Shown: positions 32,804 to 41,873 of the stretch, in pieces
How the letters are laid out: each line of letters opens with the position of its first letter
Numbering within the stretch: position 1 is the first letter of the stretch
NCBI GenBank assembly: GCA_038526275.1
Contig: JBCBGY010000002.1
Coordinates: 15,970 to 79,969, forward strand
Source: 188UL27-1 sp038526275
Lineage (GTDB): Bacteria; Pseudomonadota; Alphaproteobacteria; Rhodobacterales; Rhodobacteraceae
Length of the DNA stretch: 64,000 nt
Reading direction: 5' to 3'
Translations under genes and position numbers: made by a program
Notes under the pieces: generated by a model
The model's database searches: none
Told to the model about the DNA's origin: nothing
What the model saw: the letters and a program-made list of their open reading frames with translations, nothing else

Positions 32804-33810
32804 TGACGTCCGACAAGCGACCGACCATCATGGATGTGGCGGCCCATGCTGGCGTGTCGAAATCCACCGTCTCGCTTGTCTTGCAGAATTCGCCGTTGGT
32901 GAAAGCGGAAACCCGGCAGGCGGTACAGGCGTCCATGCGGGCCTTGGACTATGTGCGCAACCGCGCCGCTGCAACGCTTCGCGGGTCGCAAACCGGCCTG
33001 ATTGGTCTGGTGATCAACGATCTGCGCAACCCGTTCTTTACGGAGTTCGCAGCATCGGTTCAGATGGCCCTGGCCGGGCATGGCTACGCCACGGTCATAG
33101 CCAATTGCGACGAAGACCCGGTCATCCAGAACCGCACCATCCGGTCGATGCTTGAACATGATGTTGCGGGCTTTGTCATCTCACCTTGCTACGGAGATGT
33201 GGCCGAAGGCTTTTTGGCATTGGAACGGGCGGGCCTGCCCGCGCTACAGGTCTTGCGCCAGGTCGATACAGGGGCGGCGCCGCTTCCCTTCTTCAGCCAC
33301 GATTATGCTGCGGGAAGCAAACTGGCCGCCCGGCATCTGTTAGATCAGGGTCTGAAACGCATCGCGTTCGTCGGTGGCATTGAGGGCCGCCAGATCACGG
33401 CGGAACGGATGTCGGGCTACCAGTCCGAAATGGGCGCAGAGGGTTTGCCGACCACGGTCTTGCCGGGAGCGCCGACCCGGGCGTTGGGTCAAGATATGGC
33501 GACCCGGCTGTTACAGGAGCATCCGAATGTTGAAGCGGCGATTTGCTTCAACGATCTTGTGGCCTTGGGGCTGCAGGCCGGGCTGCTTCAGGCGGGCAAG
33601 CAACCGGGCCGTGACATCTTCCTCGTCGGATTTGACGATATCGAAGAGGCGCGCCTGTCCCATCCTCCGCTCTCTACGATCCGTTGCGATGTCGGCCGGT
33701 TTGGAACGCTCAGCGCCCGGTTCCTGTTTGATATGATCGAAAACGGGACAGAGCCCGGGCCTATTGACCGTCTGGCCGTCGAGCTCGTCCAGCGCGAAAG
33801 CAGCCTTTGA
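32803..33810 (+). CDS. LacI-family transcriptional regulator
   Basis: Sugar-responsive repressor, probably of this locus. The 335-residue protein has an N-terminal LacI helix-turn-helix (IMDVAAHAGVSKSTVSLVLQ, residues about 8-30), hinge helix (AAATLRGSQTGLIGLVI) and a periplasmic-binding-protein-like effector domain ending VELVQRESSL. ATG 32803 overlaps the DUF993 stop; the open frame upstream is a shadow. Being the last coupled gene, it would report operon transcription and self-regulate. The twin CG-centred operators at 19229-19265 are its most likely binding sites. Confidence 0.93.
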   Translation: MTSDKRPTIMDVAAHAGVSKSTVSLVLQNSPLVKAETRQAVQASMRALDYVRNRAAATLRGSQTGLIGLVINDLRNPFFTEFAASVQMALAGHGYATVIANCDEDPVIQNRTIRSMLEHDVAGFVISPCYGDVAEGFLALERAGLPALQVLRQVDTGAAPLPFFSHDYAAGSKLAARHLLDQGLKRIAFVGGIEGRQITAERMSGYQSEMGAEGLPTTVLPGAPTRALGQDMATRLLQEHPNVEAAICFNDLVALGLQAGLLQAGKQPGRDIFLVGFDDIEEARLSHPPLSTIRCDVGRFGTLSARFLFDMIENGTEPGPIDRLAVELVQRESSL

Positions 33811-33825
33811 CGCTAACATTCTTGT

Positions 33826-34650
33826 CTAAATCGGTGCTTGATCGCCGAACTTGCAGCACACCAACAGATCGCCATCCGGAAAAACGGTCGTGCTGCCGCC
33901 CGGTCGCGGTGCGGCACTCAGTTTTGGAATGGATGGAAGATTGATGCCAACGGGCCCGCAACCAATGATCACCCGGCCATACAGCAAATGCAGTTCGTCG
34001 ATCTGCTTTGCCGCCAGGAACCGGGCCAGTGTATCGGCGCCACCTTCAACCAACAGCCGGGTCAAGCCGCGATCCGCCAAGGCTTCCACGATCTGACCAA
34101 TGGCAATCTCACCTTCGCCGGTTTTGATCCGCTCCACATGGGATGGCAGTCTATCGGTGCCGCCAAAGACGATGCACTCGGTCCCGTCATCCGCCCAAAC
34201 CTTGGCTTCCGGTCCAACGGTGCCGTTTGGATCGATCACGATGCGGGCGGGCGACTGGCCTTCGCAAAGCCGGACATTCAGGCGTGGATTGTCGATCCGG
34301 GCCGTACCGGCACCCACCAGCACGCCATCCACCAAAGCCCGCAGGCGATGCAGATGAGTCAGCGCGTCGGAGCCGTTGATATAGCGAGAGTCGCCGGTAT
34401 CTGTCGCGATCCTGCCATCCAGCGACAGGCCAAGCTGCGCCACAACGTGGGGCAGGCCCAACCGCCGGGCCTCAACCAATTCCACCAGCGCAGCCGCAAT
34501 TGGGTCCGCTTCTGCGTTTTCCGGTCGCTCTGCGACCACGCGTTTCCAAGTTTCGTCGTTCACCGGCCCAGTCGACCCCGCAACACCAATTCCCTTCCCT
34601 GGCCGCGCAAAAGGCGCGGTGTCAATTGACATACGTCTCGGAACGGCCAT
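33826..34650 (-). CDS. RibD C-terminal domain-type reductase (stand-alone)
   Basis: A DHFR-like NADPH-dependent reductase related to the RibD C-terminal domain (5-amino-6-(5-phosphoribosylamino)uracil reductase). The 274 residues contain VVAQLGLSLDGRIATDTGDSR and YINGSDALTHLHRLRALVDGVLVGAGTARIDNP, the hallmark NADPH/substrate region, and LLVEGGADTLARFL. The deaminase half of RibD is absent and 60 unusual residues precede the domain. An alternative start at 34632 would shorten it by six residues; neither start has a clear ribosome-binding site. It converges on the LacI gene. It could be a riboflavin-pathway paralogue or a generic pteridine-like reductase. Confidence 0.82.
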   Translation of the reverse strand: MAVPRRMSIDTAPFARPGKGIGVAGSTGPVNDETWKRVVAERPENAEADPIAAALVELVEARRLGLPHVVAQLGLSLDGRIATDTGDSRYINGSDALTHLHRLRALVDGVLVGAGTARIDNPRLNVRLCEGQSPARIVIDPNGTVGPEAKVWADDGTECIVFGGTDRLPSHVERIKTGEGEIAIGQIVEALADRGLTRLLVEGGADTLARFLAAKQIDELHLLYGRVIIGCGPVGINLPSIPKLSAAPRPGGSTTVFPDGDLLVCCKFGDQAPI

Positions 34651-34838
34651 TGGGCGAAAATTCGATCAGTTTTCCGCAGGGAACGGCAATTCCCCGGCCT
34701 GGCATTCTGATGCGGCAAGCCAAAAGGGAATAAAAGCGCTCTGATAAACGTAAACAAACTCGTCGCGCGCAATTCCCATCACAAAAGGGAGATTAGCCGT
34801 AACAATTCGACTGTCACGCGGATGGATCGCGCGGTTAA

Positions 34839-37202
34839 ATGGCGGTCATGAGCTTGGACGAGTACAATGCGAAGCGGCGGTTTTTGCGGACGCCTGAACC
34901 GGTTGGATTACCCGGAACATCCGATAATGATGCGTTGCGCTTTGTTGTCCAGCATCATGACAGCAAGCGGCCACACTATGACTTGCGCCTGGAACTGGAT
35001 GGCGTGTTGCGCAGTTGGGCTGTTCCCGAAGGCCCCAGCCTGGATCCCGCGCACAAGCGGCTGGCCATCCAGACAGAAGATCACCCGCTGCCCTATCTGG
35101 AATTCGAAGGCCACATGCCGGAGGGGGAATATGGGGCCGGTCGGATCGCTTTGTGGGATCAGGGCACGTGGGTTGCGGAGGACGACCCAGCCGAGGCTTT
35201 AGAAGCCGGTGAGATGAAGTTTCGATTGGCGGGCAAGAAGTTAACGGGCGGGTGGATGTTGAAGAAGCTGCCCGATGGTGAGAAGCCGTGGCTTCTGATC
35301 AAGGAACGCGATCCCGGCGTGGTGAAGGGCTTTGAGATAACGCCGCCCCGTCACAAACGCCCTCGCAAAGCCGATCCAGCGGGAGAGGAAAGCGCGCTCC
35401 CGAAACGGATGAAACCGCAATTGCCGTCCCGGGTGGACAGCCCGCCCGAAGGCCCGGACTGGCTGCACGAGATCAAGTTTGACGGCTATCGGACGCTCGC
35501 GATCAAGTCGGGCGATCAGGTGCGTTTCATCACGCGGCAGGGCCTGGACTGGACCGAACGCTATGCAGCCTTGATACCGCATTTCCAAGCGCTCGACTGT
35601 GACACCGCGTTGATCGACGGGGAAGTTGCCGCGCAAGACGGGCGGGGGGCGACCTCGCTCGAACTTTTGCAGGCGGCATTGTCAGAGAACCGCGACTTTG
35701 ATCTGGTTTTCTACGCTTTCGATCTGGTTCATTTGAATGCTCAGGATCTGGCGGGCGTGCCGCTGATTGAGCGCAAGACGCTACTGCGGCGCCTGGTTCC
35801 GTTCGAGCCGACCTGCCGTATTCAGTTCAGCGACCATGTGGAAGGGGGCGGGCGGGCGCTGTTTTCGCAGGTCTGTCGGCTGGGACTGGAAGGGGTCGTA
35901 TCCAAGCGTCGGGATGCGCCGTACCGCCAGGAACGGACCACCAGTTGGGTTAAGGCCAAACGGTTCGACGTCGCCCAGTTCGACGTTATTGGCTACACGA
36001 CCAAGTCCTCGACCCGCCACATCGCTTCGCTGATCTTGGCGGAGGATGGTGTTTACGCTGGCCGGGCAGGCACAGGATTGTCGCTGGACGAAACGCATGA
36101 ATGGTTCGACCGGTTGAGCGCGGTCGAAATCGCCAAGCCCGACATCGAGGTGCCCAAAACCCCGAATGCCCATTTCGTCGGTCAGGGCCAGTTCACAGCT
36201 GAAATTTCCTACCGGGGGCGCACGACCAAGAACGTTATCCGGCATGCGGCGATTTTGAGTGTAACAGAAACAACGGCGGCGCCTGCGCGTCCTGCCGCCA
36301 AACGGCTGATCACGGATCGCGATTTGGCCTCTATCCGCCTGACCAACCCTGACCGCGAGATGTTTGAAGGCAGCGGCACCACCAAGCTCGACATCGCGCT
36401 CTACTATGCGCGGGTCGGTGACTGGATGCTGCCGCACCTTATGAACCGGCCCGTCACCCTGATCCGCTGTTCGACAGGTAAGGAGAAGGACTGCTTCTAC
36501 CAGCGCCATGGCTTTTCAGGTCTGCCCGACGGGGTTGAGACCATGGGCGATACGCGAGACGAGGAGTTCCTGGTGATCCGATCGGCCCAAGGCTTCTTGG
36601 GCCTGCCGCAGTTCGGAACGCTGGAGTTTCACCCATGGGACTGCACGGTCGACGATCTTGATCACCCGGACCGAATGACCATTGATCTGGATCCGGGTGA
36701 TGACGTGGATTGGGCCACAGTCATCTCGGCCGCTGGCATGATCCGTGACCGATTGACCACAATTGGCCTGACTGGCTTTGTGCGGATGACCGGCGGTACG
36801 GGGCTGCACTTGGTCGTCCCGTTGATCCGCAGCGCGGGTTGGGATGTGGCCGCTGCCTTCCTCAAAGGGCTGGCGACCAGCCTAGCCAAGGATCATCCGA
36901 AGCTCTTCACCGACAACATACAGAAGGCCAATCGCCACGGGCGCATATATGTTGATGTGAACCGTACGCGCTTTGGCACCTCTGCCGTGGCAAGCTACTC
37001 TCTCCGGGCCCGTGCGGGCTTCCCGGCTGCCCTGCCACTGATGTGGCAAGATCTCAGCGCTGCGACACAACCGTCAGAATTCCATCGAAAAAATGCCGTG
37101 CTTGCGGTAGAAAAGATGGCGAGGGACCCCTGGATCGACTTTGACGATGCGCGGACAGAACTGACAGGGCGCATGGTGCAAAGCGTGGGGGCCAAAGGGT
37201 GA
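34839..37202 (+). CDS. ligD: ATP-dependent DNA ligase D (multidomain NHEJ enzyme)
   Basis: Processes and seals double-strand breaks with Ku. The 787 residues carry three domains in the order phosphoesterase (about 1-170; FVVQHHDSKRPHYDLRLELDG and GGWMLKKLPDG), ATP-dependent ligase (about 195-480; adenylated lysine K213 in EIKFDGYR; DGEVAAQDGRG; EGVVSKRRDAPY), and archaeo-eukaryotic primase-type polymerase (about 495-787; metal-binding DLDPGDD at 616-622; RMTGGTGLHLVVPL). This is the full Pseudomonas-type order. The start may be ATG 34839 or ATG 34848. Ku follows 13 nt downstream, so the two are co-expressed. Confidence 0.96.
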   Translation: MAVMSLDEYNAKRRFLRTPEPVGLPGTSDNDALRFVVQHHDSKRPHYDLRLELDGVLRSWAVPEGPSLDPAHKRLAIQTEDHPLPYLEFEGHMPEGEYGAGRIALWDQGTWVAEDDPAEALEAGEMKFRLAGKKLTGGWMLKKLPDGEKPWLLIKERDPGVVKGFEITPPRHKRPRKADPAGEESALPKRMKPQLPSRVDSPPEGPDWLHEIKFDGYRTLAIKSGDQVRFITRQGLDWTERYAALIPHFQALDCDTALIDGEVAAQDGRGATSLELLQAALSENRDFDLVFYAFDLVHLNAQDLAGVPLIERKTLLRRLVPFEPTCRIQFSDHVEGGGRALFSQVCRLGLEGVVSKRRDAPYRQERTTSWVKAKRFDVAQFDVIGYTTKSSTRHIASLILAEDGVYAGRAGTGLSLDETHEWFDRLSAVEIAKPDIEVPKTPNAHFVGQGQFTAEISYRGRTTKNVIRHAAILSVTETTAAPARPAAKRLITDRDLASIRLTNPDREMFEGSGTTKLDIALYYARVGDWMLPHLMNRPVTLIRCSTGKEKDCFYQRHGFSGLPDGVETMGDTRDEEFLVIRSAQGFLGLPQFGTLEFHPWDCTVDDLDHPDRMTIDLDPGDDVDWATVISAAGMIRDRLTTIGLTGFVRMTGGTGLHLVVPLIRSAGWDVAAAFLKGLATSLAKDHPKLFTDNIQKANRHGRIYVDVNRTRFGTSAVASYSLRARAGFPAALPLMWQDLSAATQPSEFHRKNAVLAVEKMARDPWIDFDDARTELTGRMVQSVGAKG

Positions 37203-37215
37203 AAGGGACGACTGG

Positions 37216-38079
37216 ATGGCACCGCGCGCATATTGGAAGGGCTACTTGAAACTGTCTTTGGTTTCGTGCCCGGTAAAACTTTATTCGGCCACGACGACGG
37301 CCAACAAGATCAGCTTCAACCAACTGCACAAGGACACGATGAACCGGGTGCAGATGAAGTATCACGACCCCGAGTTGGGCGAGATCGAACGGTCTGATCT
37401 GGTCAAAGGCTACCAGTTCGAGAAAGACAAATATGTCGTGATCGAGAAGGAAGAGCTGGAGTCAATCCAGATCGAATCCAACAAGACGATTGAGATTGAA
37501 GGCTTCGTTGATGCCTCTGAAATCGATAATCTCTACCTTGATAGCCCCTATTTTCTGGGGCCCGACGGCCCGGTGGCAGAAGAAACCTATGGCGTGATCC
37601 GCGAAGCGCTGGAGCGGACCAATAAGATCGGGATTGCCCGGATCGTTTTGTCCAGCCGCGAGCGGATCATATCGCTGGCGCCTTATGGCGACGGGATGGT
37701 GCTGACCACGCTTCGGTCAAAGAATGAGGTGCGCGATGCGGCGCATTACTTTGATGACGTCAACTTCGAGCCCAATGACGAACTGATGGCCATGGCGGAG
37801 ATGATCATCAATCAGAAGGTCATGGAATTCGACCCGGACCAGTTTGAAGATCGCTACGAAGCGGCTCTGATGGAACTGGTGAAGGCGAAGATCGCTGGCA
37901 AGGAGCCGGTCATCTCCAAAGCGCCGGAGCAAGGCAAGGTCGTGAACCTGATGGATGCGCTGAAAGCCTCTCTGGAGGAAGAACGCGCGCCCGCGGCGGC
38001 CAGCAAGCCGAAGGCTGCTGCGAAGGCCAAGCCAGCGGCGAAAACCAAGCGCGCACCGGCGAAGAAGAAAACCGCCTAA
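37216..38079 (+). CDS. ku: Ku homodimeric DNA end-binding protein
   Basis: Binds double-strand DNA ends and recruits LigD. The 287 residues begin MAPRAYWKGYLKLSLVSCPV and continue with the Ku core (FNQLHKDTMNRVQMKYHDPE; GYQFEKDKYVVIEKEELESI; the bridge region around YLDSPYFLGPDG; LSSRERIISLAPYGDGMVL; MIINQKVMEFDPDQFEDRYE). The C-terminal 35 residues are an Ala/Lys/Pro-rich basic tail typical of extended bacterial Ku, which affects DNA threading and LigD stimulation. It lies between LigD and the BRCT-like/TPR gene. Confidence 0.96.
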   Translation: MAPRAYWKGYLKLSLVSCPVKLYSATTTANKISFNQLHKDTMNRVQMKYHDPELGEIERSDLVKGYQFEKDKYVVIEKEELESIQIESNKTIEIEGFVDASEIDNLYLDSPYFLGPDGPVAEETYGVIREALERTNKIGIARIVLSSRERIISLAPYGDGMVLTTLRSKNEVRDAAHYFDDVNFEPNDELMAMAEMIINQKVMEFDPDQFEDRYEAALMELVKAKIAGKEPVISKAPEQGKVVNLMDALKASLEEERAPAAASKPKAAAKAKPAAKTKRAPAKKKTA

Positions 38080-38085
38080 CCCCCC

Positions 38086-39159
38086 GTGCTGGGGGCGCCC
38101 AAGACCGTCACGCTTTTTGGGCGGTTCAAACTGTTGCCCCGTGCGCAGGTCGGGCAGTTGTTGCAAGCCCGTGGCGCGCGGGAGGTCAAGGATCTGACCC
38201 GCACGTCTGATCTGTTGGCCGTTGGGTCTGGTGCCACGAACCTGATTGCCAGTGGAGCCTTGGGGAGGCGGTTGTCCGAGGCATCGTCGCGGCAGATTCC
38301 AATCTACGGAGAGGCCCGGCTGCTAGAAATGCTTGAAGGCCGGGACGAGACAGACGCGACACTAGATACTGCACCATTGAAGGCAGAGCCTGATCTGCTC
38401 GGGTTTTTGGCCGCATTCGATTTGATCCATATGGATGGGGGTAAGATCAGGTTCAGCGATGCCGATATGATCAGGGGCGCTCAGCAACTACGCGACAGCG
38501 GCACCGATCTTGTCACACTGATCCAGGCCTTGCAGCAACGCAGGCAAGCGCCCAAGGGGCGCCATCGTTTGAGCCTCGCGGCGGACGGTACCCCTGTCCT
38601 TCAATGGGAAGACGGCGTGACAACGATGACGGGTCAGGGGCTATTGCCTTTGACGGAAGGCGAAGATTTGGACCTTGCGTTCGAGGCCGCGTTAGAAGCA
38701 GAGGAGAGCGATGATCTTAGGGAGGCGGTTCGGCTTTATGATCTGTGCACGCGTCATGACCGAACGGACCCGATAGCGCCATTCAACTTGGGCAATGTGC
38801 TGATGCAGATGGAAGATCATGCGGGTGCCAAGCTGGCCTTCCAGCGCGCGCTGGCGCGGCGACCGAAATTTCCCGAAGCGCACTACAATTTGGCGATTTG
38901 TCTGGAAAAAACCGGTGATCCGCCGGGCGCGACTGATCATCTGAAGCAAGCCTTGGACCAGGATCCCGATTATGCGGAAGCGATGTTCAACCTGGCCCAG
39001 TTGGAATTGGCACAGGACAGGCCTGAGGCGGCACTGTCCCTGTTTCGAAGGTTCCTTGGCCATTCCAGTTCGGACCATCTGATACATCAGGCCCGCAAGG
39101 CTATCACCCTGATCGAGCGGACTGTCCCGGGACGCCATCGCCCCGGGACCAAAGGCTAG
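38086..39159 (+). CDS. BRCT-like/TPR protein next to Ku
   Basis: A 357-residue protein of composite build. Residues about 5-80 resemble a BRCT domain (TVTLFGRFKLLPRAQVGQLL, then a GA-V-DLT-TSDLLAVG pattern and IPIYGEARLLEML). Residues about 100-170 resemble a MerR-type winged helix (IRFSDADMIRGAQQLRDSG). Residues about 225-335 are three or more tetratricopeptide repeats (PFNLGNVLMQMEDHAGAKLA; AHYNLAICLEKTGDPPGATD; AMFNLAQLELAQDRPEAALS). It starts at GTG 38086, only 6 nt after the Ku stop, with no ATG upstream. BRCT and TPR modules both mediate protein contacts, so an accessory role in end joining is plausible but inferred. It ends convergently with amt (4-bp overlap, CTAG). Confidence 0.75.
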   Translation: MLGAPKTVTLFGRFKLLPRAQVGQLLQARGAREVKDLTRTSDLLAVGSGATNLIASGALGRRLSEASSRQIPIYGEARLLEMLEGRDETDATLDTAPLKAEPDLLGFLAAFDLIHMDGGKIRFSDADMIRGAQQLRDSGTDLVTLIQALQQRRQAPKGRHRLSLAADGTPVLQWEDGVTTMTGQGLLPLTEGEDLDLAFEAALEAEESDDLREAVRLYDLCTRHDRTDPIAPFNLGNVLMQMEDHAGAKLAFQRALARRPKFPEAHYNLAICLEKTGDPPGATDHLKQALDQDPDYAEAMFNLAQLELAQDRPEAALSLFRRFLGHSSSDHLIHQARKAITLIERTVPGRHRPGTKG

Positions 39160-40454
39160 TTGGCGGCGAACTCGGGATAGCCTTCCTGGCCAAGTTCGTT
39201 CAGATCGATGCCGTTGCGTTCGCTGTCTTCGCTGACCCGGAGGCTCATCACTTTGGACAGCACGGTCCAGACGATTAAGGAAGCGATCAAGACGAAGCCC
39301 AGGATGATGCCAATAGAGGCAAGCTGCCCGAACCAGGTTGCGTCTGGATTGCTGAGCAACACGGCAATGGTTCCCCACACGCCGCAGAACAGATGTACCG
39401 GGATGGCACCAACAACATCATCGATCTTCAGCCGATCGAGCAGCGGCACGGACAGCACCACGATGATCCCGCCGACAGCACCGATGAGGAAGGCAAGGTA
39501 AGGCGCGGGGAAGAGCGGCCCGGCTGTGATAGCGACCAAACCCGCCAACGCGCCGTTGATCAGGAAGGTCAGGTCAATCTGACGGAACTTCATGTACGAG
39601 GCCACCATTGCTGCCAGGACACCACCGGCTGCGGCGAGGTTGGTATTAACGAGGATCCGCGAAACACTGGCGGCGTCTGCTTCGGTGGCAAAGCTGATAT
39701 GGGAGCCCGCCGTAAATCCAAACCACCCCATCCAAAGGATGATCGCGCCGAGCGTGGCCAAAGGCAGGTTTGATCCTGGCATCGGCATGGCCATACCGTC
39801 CCGGAACCGTCCTTCGCGTGACCCTACGACATACACACCAGCCAGGGCTGCTGCGCCACCGACAACGTGCACGACCGTACCGCCGGCCAAGTCATAGAAC
39901 CCGAACATGGACGACAGGAACCCGCCGCCCCAAACCCAGGATGCCTGGATCGGGTAGATAACTGCCGTCAGGACGGCGGTGAATACGAGGAACGGGACCA
40001 GCCGCAAACGCTCTGCCAAGGCACCGGAAACAATCGAGGCAGTGGCTGCACAGAACATCATCTGGTAAAAGACGTTGGCCCCAGTTGCGAGCTTCCCGTC
40101 AGCTGCGGTTTCACCAGTCGCGAGTGAGACCAAACCGGACGTCCCGAATATGCCTGGAACGATCCAAGATCCTTCGGGGAACATCAGGGAATAACCCAGG
40201 AAGTAAAAACAGGTGGACGCCACAGCGAACAAGCCAATGTTCTTCGCGCATTGCATCGCAACGCTGGTCGCGCGGACAAATCCTGTTTCCAGCATTGTGA
40301 AACCGGCAGCCATCCACATAACCAGGATCGCGGCAAAAACGGTAAACATCGTATTCAGCACCAGGTTTGGCGGTACTGAAGAAGCCTCTTGGGCCATAAC
40401 CGGTCCGCCAACCAAGGCAAGAACCGCGGCCGCGGAAAGTAGGCGCGAAATCAT
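39156..40454 (-). CDS. amt: Ammonium transporter, Amt family
   Basis: Inner-membrane ammonium channel. The 432 residues begin with a cleavable signal (MISRLLSAAAVLALVGGPVMA) and have eleven predicted membrane helices with the Amt signature (DLAGGTVVHVVGGAAALAGVYVVG, containing the first pore histidine), the ammonium-recruiting aromatic region around GYSLMF, the second histidine in VPVHLFCGVWGTIA, and GWFGFTAGSH. I use ATG 40454 because AGGAG lies seven bases upstream; the ATG six codons earlier lacks one. No glnK lies beside it, unlike chromosomal amtB loci. I found no clear sigma-54 promoter in the upstream 300 bases. Confidence 0.95.
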   Translation of the reverse strand: MISRLLSAAAVLALVGGPVMAQEASSVPPNLVLNTMFTVFAAILVMWMAAGFTMLETGFVRATSVAMQCAKNIGLFAVASTCFYFLGYSLMFPEGSWIVPGIFGTSGLVSLATGETAADGKLATGANVFYQMMFCAATASIVSGALAERLRLVPFLVFTAVLTAVIYPIQASWVWGGGFLSSMFGFYDLAGGTVVHVVGGAAALAGVYVVGSREGRFRDGMAMPMPGSNLPLATLGAIILWMGWFGFTAGSHISFATEADAASVSRILVNTNLAAAGGVLAAMVASYMKFRQIDLTFLINGALAGLVAITAGPLFPAPYLAFLIGAVGGIIVVLSVPLLDRLKIDDVVGAIPVHLFCGVWGTIAVLLSNPDATWFGQLASIGIILGFVLIASLIVWTVLSKVMSLRVSEDSERNGIDLNELGQEGYPEFAAN

Positions 40455-40795
40455 AACAAACTCCTCACACATGATACCGAACCGGTCAGGGAGGCCGATT
40501 CAATTAGGGCACCTGTCAACTATGATGAAAAATAGGGCGTAATTTTGCCAGTTTGCTAACATTCTGGGACGTTTGAGAACTTTTCTTGTAACCCGTTGGA
40601 ATTTCGCATCAAAATTTACCCCATCGAACATTGCTCCGGTACCCCATCAGGGCCGCTTGGTCGCAATTCGGGCCAGAAAAGGGAGCCATGGTAAAATGGC
40701 GGCTGTTGACTGACAAAATTACTCAGAATACTTGCGGGCGCAGAAACTTTCTGTAACCTAGTTTTTCAGTAAGATATTTTTCCAGGGAGATTCCC
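40455..40795. other. Divergent regulatory region, amt and iron-binding protein
   Basis: 341 AT-rich bases between two divergent start codons. It contains the Iron-Rhodo-box-like site listed separately (40711-40725) about 70 bases before the iron-binding-protein gene. On the amt side only the ribosome-binding site AGGAG is clear. No small gene was recognised. Confidence 0.55.
40711..40725. promoter_or_regulatory. Iron-Rhodo-box-like site
   Basis: TGA-CAAAATTAC-TCA fits TGA-N9-TCA, the consensus described for the Iron-Rhodo-box of alphaproteobacteria (recognised by RirA in Rhizobiales and linked to IscR in Rhodobacterales). It sits 71 bases before the start codon of an iron-type periplasmic binding protein, a sensible place for iron-dependent repression. 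Confidence 0.6.
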
Positions 40796-41818
40796 ATGCC
40801 GCTGTCCGCCACTCACATCGCTCTCACGACGAGCCTCACCCTTTTCGCGGGGACGGCTTTGGCCGAGGGCGTCGTGAACCTGTACTCCTCACGCCACTAC
40901 GACACGGACGAGCGGCTCTACTCGGATTTTACCGATGCTACCGGCATTACCATCAATCGGATCGAAGGCAACGCGGATGAGCTTATCGCGCGCTTGCAGG
41001 CCGAAGGGCAGAACTCCCCGGCGGATGTGCTGCTCACCGTGGACACATCGCGATTGGAACGGGCCAAGGGTGCGGGCGTTTTGCAATCCATCGACAGTTC
41101 CCTTCTGGAAGCACGGATCCCTGCAAGTCTTCAGGATGCCGACAACCAGTGGTTTGGCTTCAGCCAGCGTGCGCGGATCATCTTTTACGACAAAGCCGAC
41201 GTGACTGAACCTCCCATGGACTATGTCAGCCTTGCTGATCCGGCCTATCAGGGCATGGTCTGCCACCGCTCATCCACTAACGTTTACTCGCAAACGCTGC
41301 TCAGTGCGGTGATTGAAAACCACGGTCCGGAAGGTGCCAAAGCATGGGCCGACGGGATGGTTGCGAACTTCGCGCGCCCACCCCAAGGCGGCGACACAGA
41401 TCAGCTGCGCGGCCTCGTCTCTGGCGAATGCGACATTGCAATCTCCAACACCTACTATTTCGCCCGTGCTCTCCGCAAAGATGTCGATGGTTTGCCCGCA
41501 GATGCTCTGGCGAACATCGGATGGGTGTTCCCGGCTCAGAATGCCGAAGGCGCTCATATGAACCTTTCCGGTGGTGGTGTTGCAGCCCATGCGCCGAACC
41601 GCGAGAACGCCATCAATTTCCTGGAATACCTGGCGTCGGATCAGGCCCAGCAATATTTCAGCGCGGGCAATGATGAATATCCGGCCGTGCCAGGTGTCGG
41701 GCTGAGCGAAAGCGTAGCCCAGCTGGGTCTTTTCCGCCCCGACGCCGTTGATCTTAGTGCCGTCGCGCAGAACATCGCAGAGGCTCAGGCCATCTTCGGT
41801 TCTGTCGGCTGGAAGTAG
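40796..41818 (+). CDS. Iron(III) ABC transporter substrate-binding protein
   Basis: Periplasmic ferric-iron receptor of the FbpA/FutA type. The 340-residue protein has a Sec signal (TTSLTLFAGTALAEG, cut after ALA) followed at once by VVNLYSSRHYDTDERLYSDF, the standard opening of FutA/FbpA receptors with an iron-ligand tyrosine. NTYYFARAL supplies the adjacent tyrosine pair that binds iron, and AGNDEYPAVPGV is the conserved C-terminal segment. No permease or ATPase gene adjoins it, so the receptor is an orphan that must work with components encoded elsewhere. The Iron-Rhodo-box-like site upstream fits iron repression. Confidence 0.93.
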   Translation: MPLSATHIALTTSLTLFAGTALAEGVVNLYSSRHYDTDERLYSDFTDATGITINRIEGNADELIARLQAEGQNSPADVLLTVDTSRLERAKGAGVLQSIDSSLLEARIPASLQDADNQWFGFSQRARIIFYDKADVTEPPMDYVSLADPAYQGMVCHRSSTNVYSQTLLSAVIENHGPEGAKAWADGMVANFARPPQGGDTDQLRGLVSGECDIAISNTYYFARALRKDVDGLPADALANIGWVFPAQNAEGAHMNLSGGGVAAHAPNRENAINFLEYLASDQAQQYFSAGNDEYPAVPGVGLSESVAQLGLFRPDAVDLSAVAQNIAEAQAIFGSVGWK

Positions 41819-41824
41819 CAATTT

Positions 41825-41851
41825 GCGCCGGGCACGTCTTGTACCCGGCGC
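41825..41851 (+). terminator. Stem-loop terminator after the iron-binding-protein gene
   Basis: GCGCCGGG (41825-41832) pairs with CCCGGCGC (41844-41851) across an 11-nt loop, followed by TTCTC. It starts 6 bases after the stop codon. It would end the iron-receptor transcript or separate it from the DUF1289 gene. Confidence 0.6.
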
Positions 41852-41873
41852 TTCTCAAAACAGGATGTGAGCC

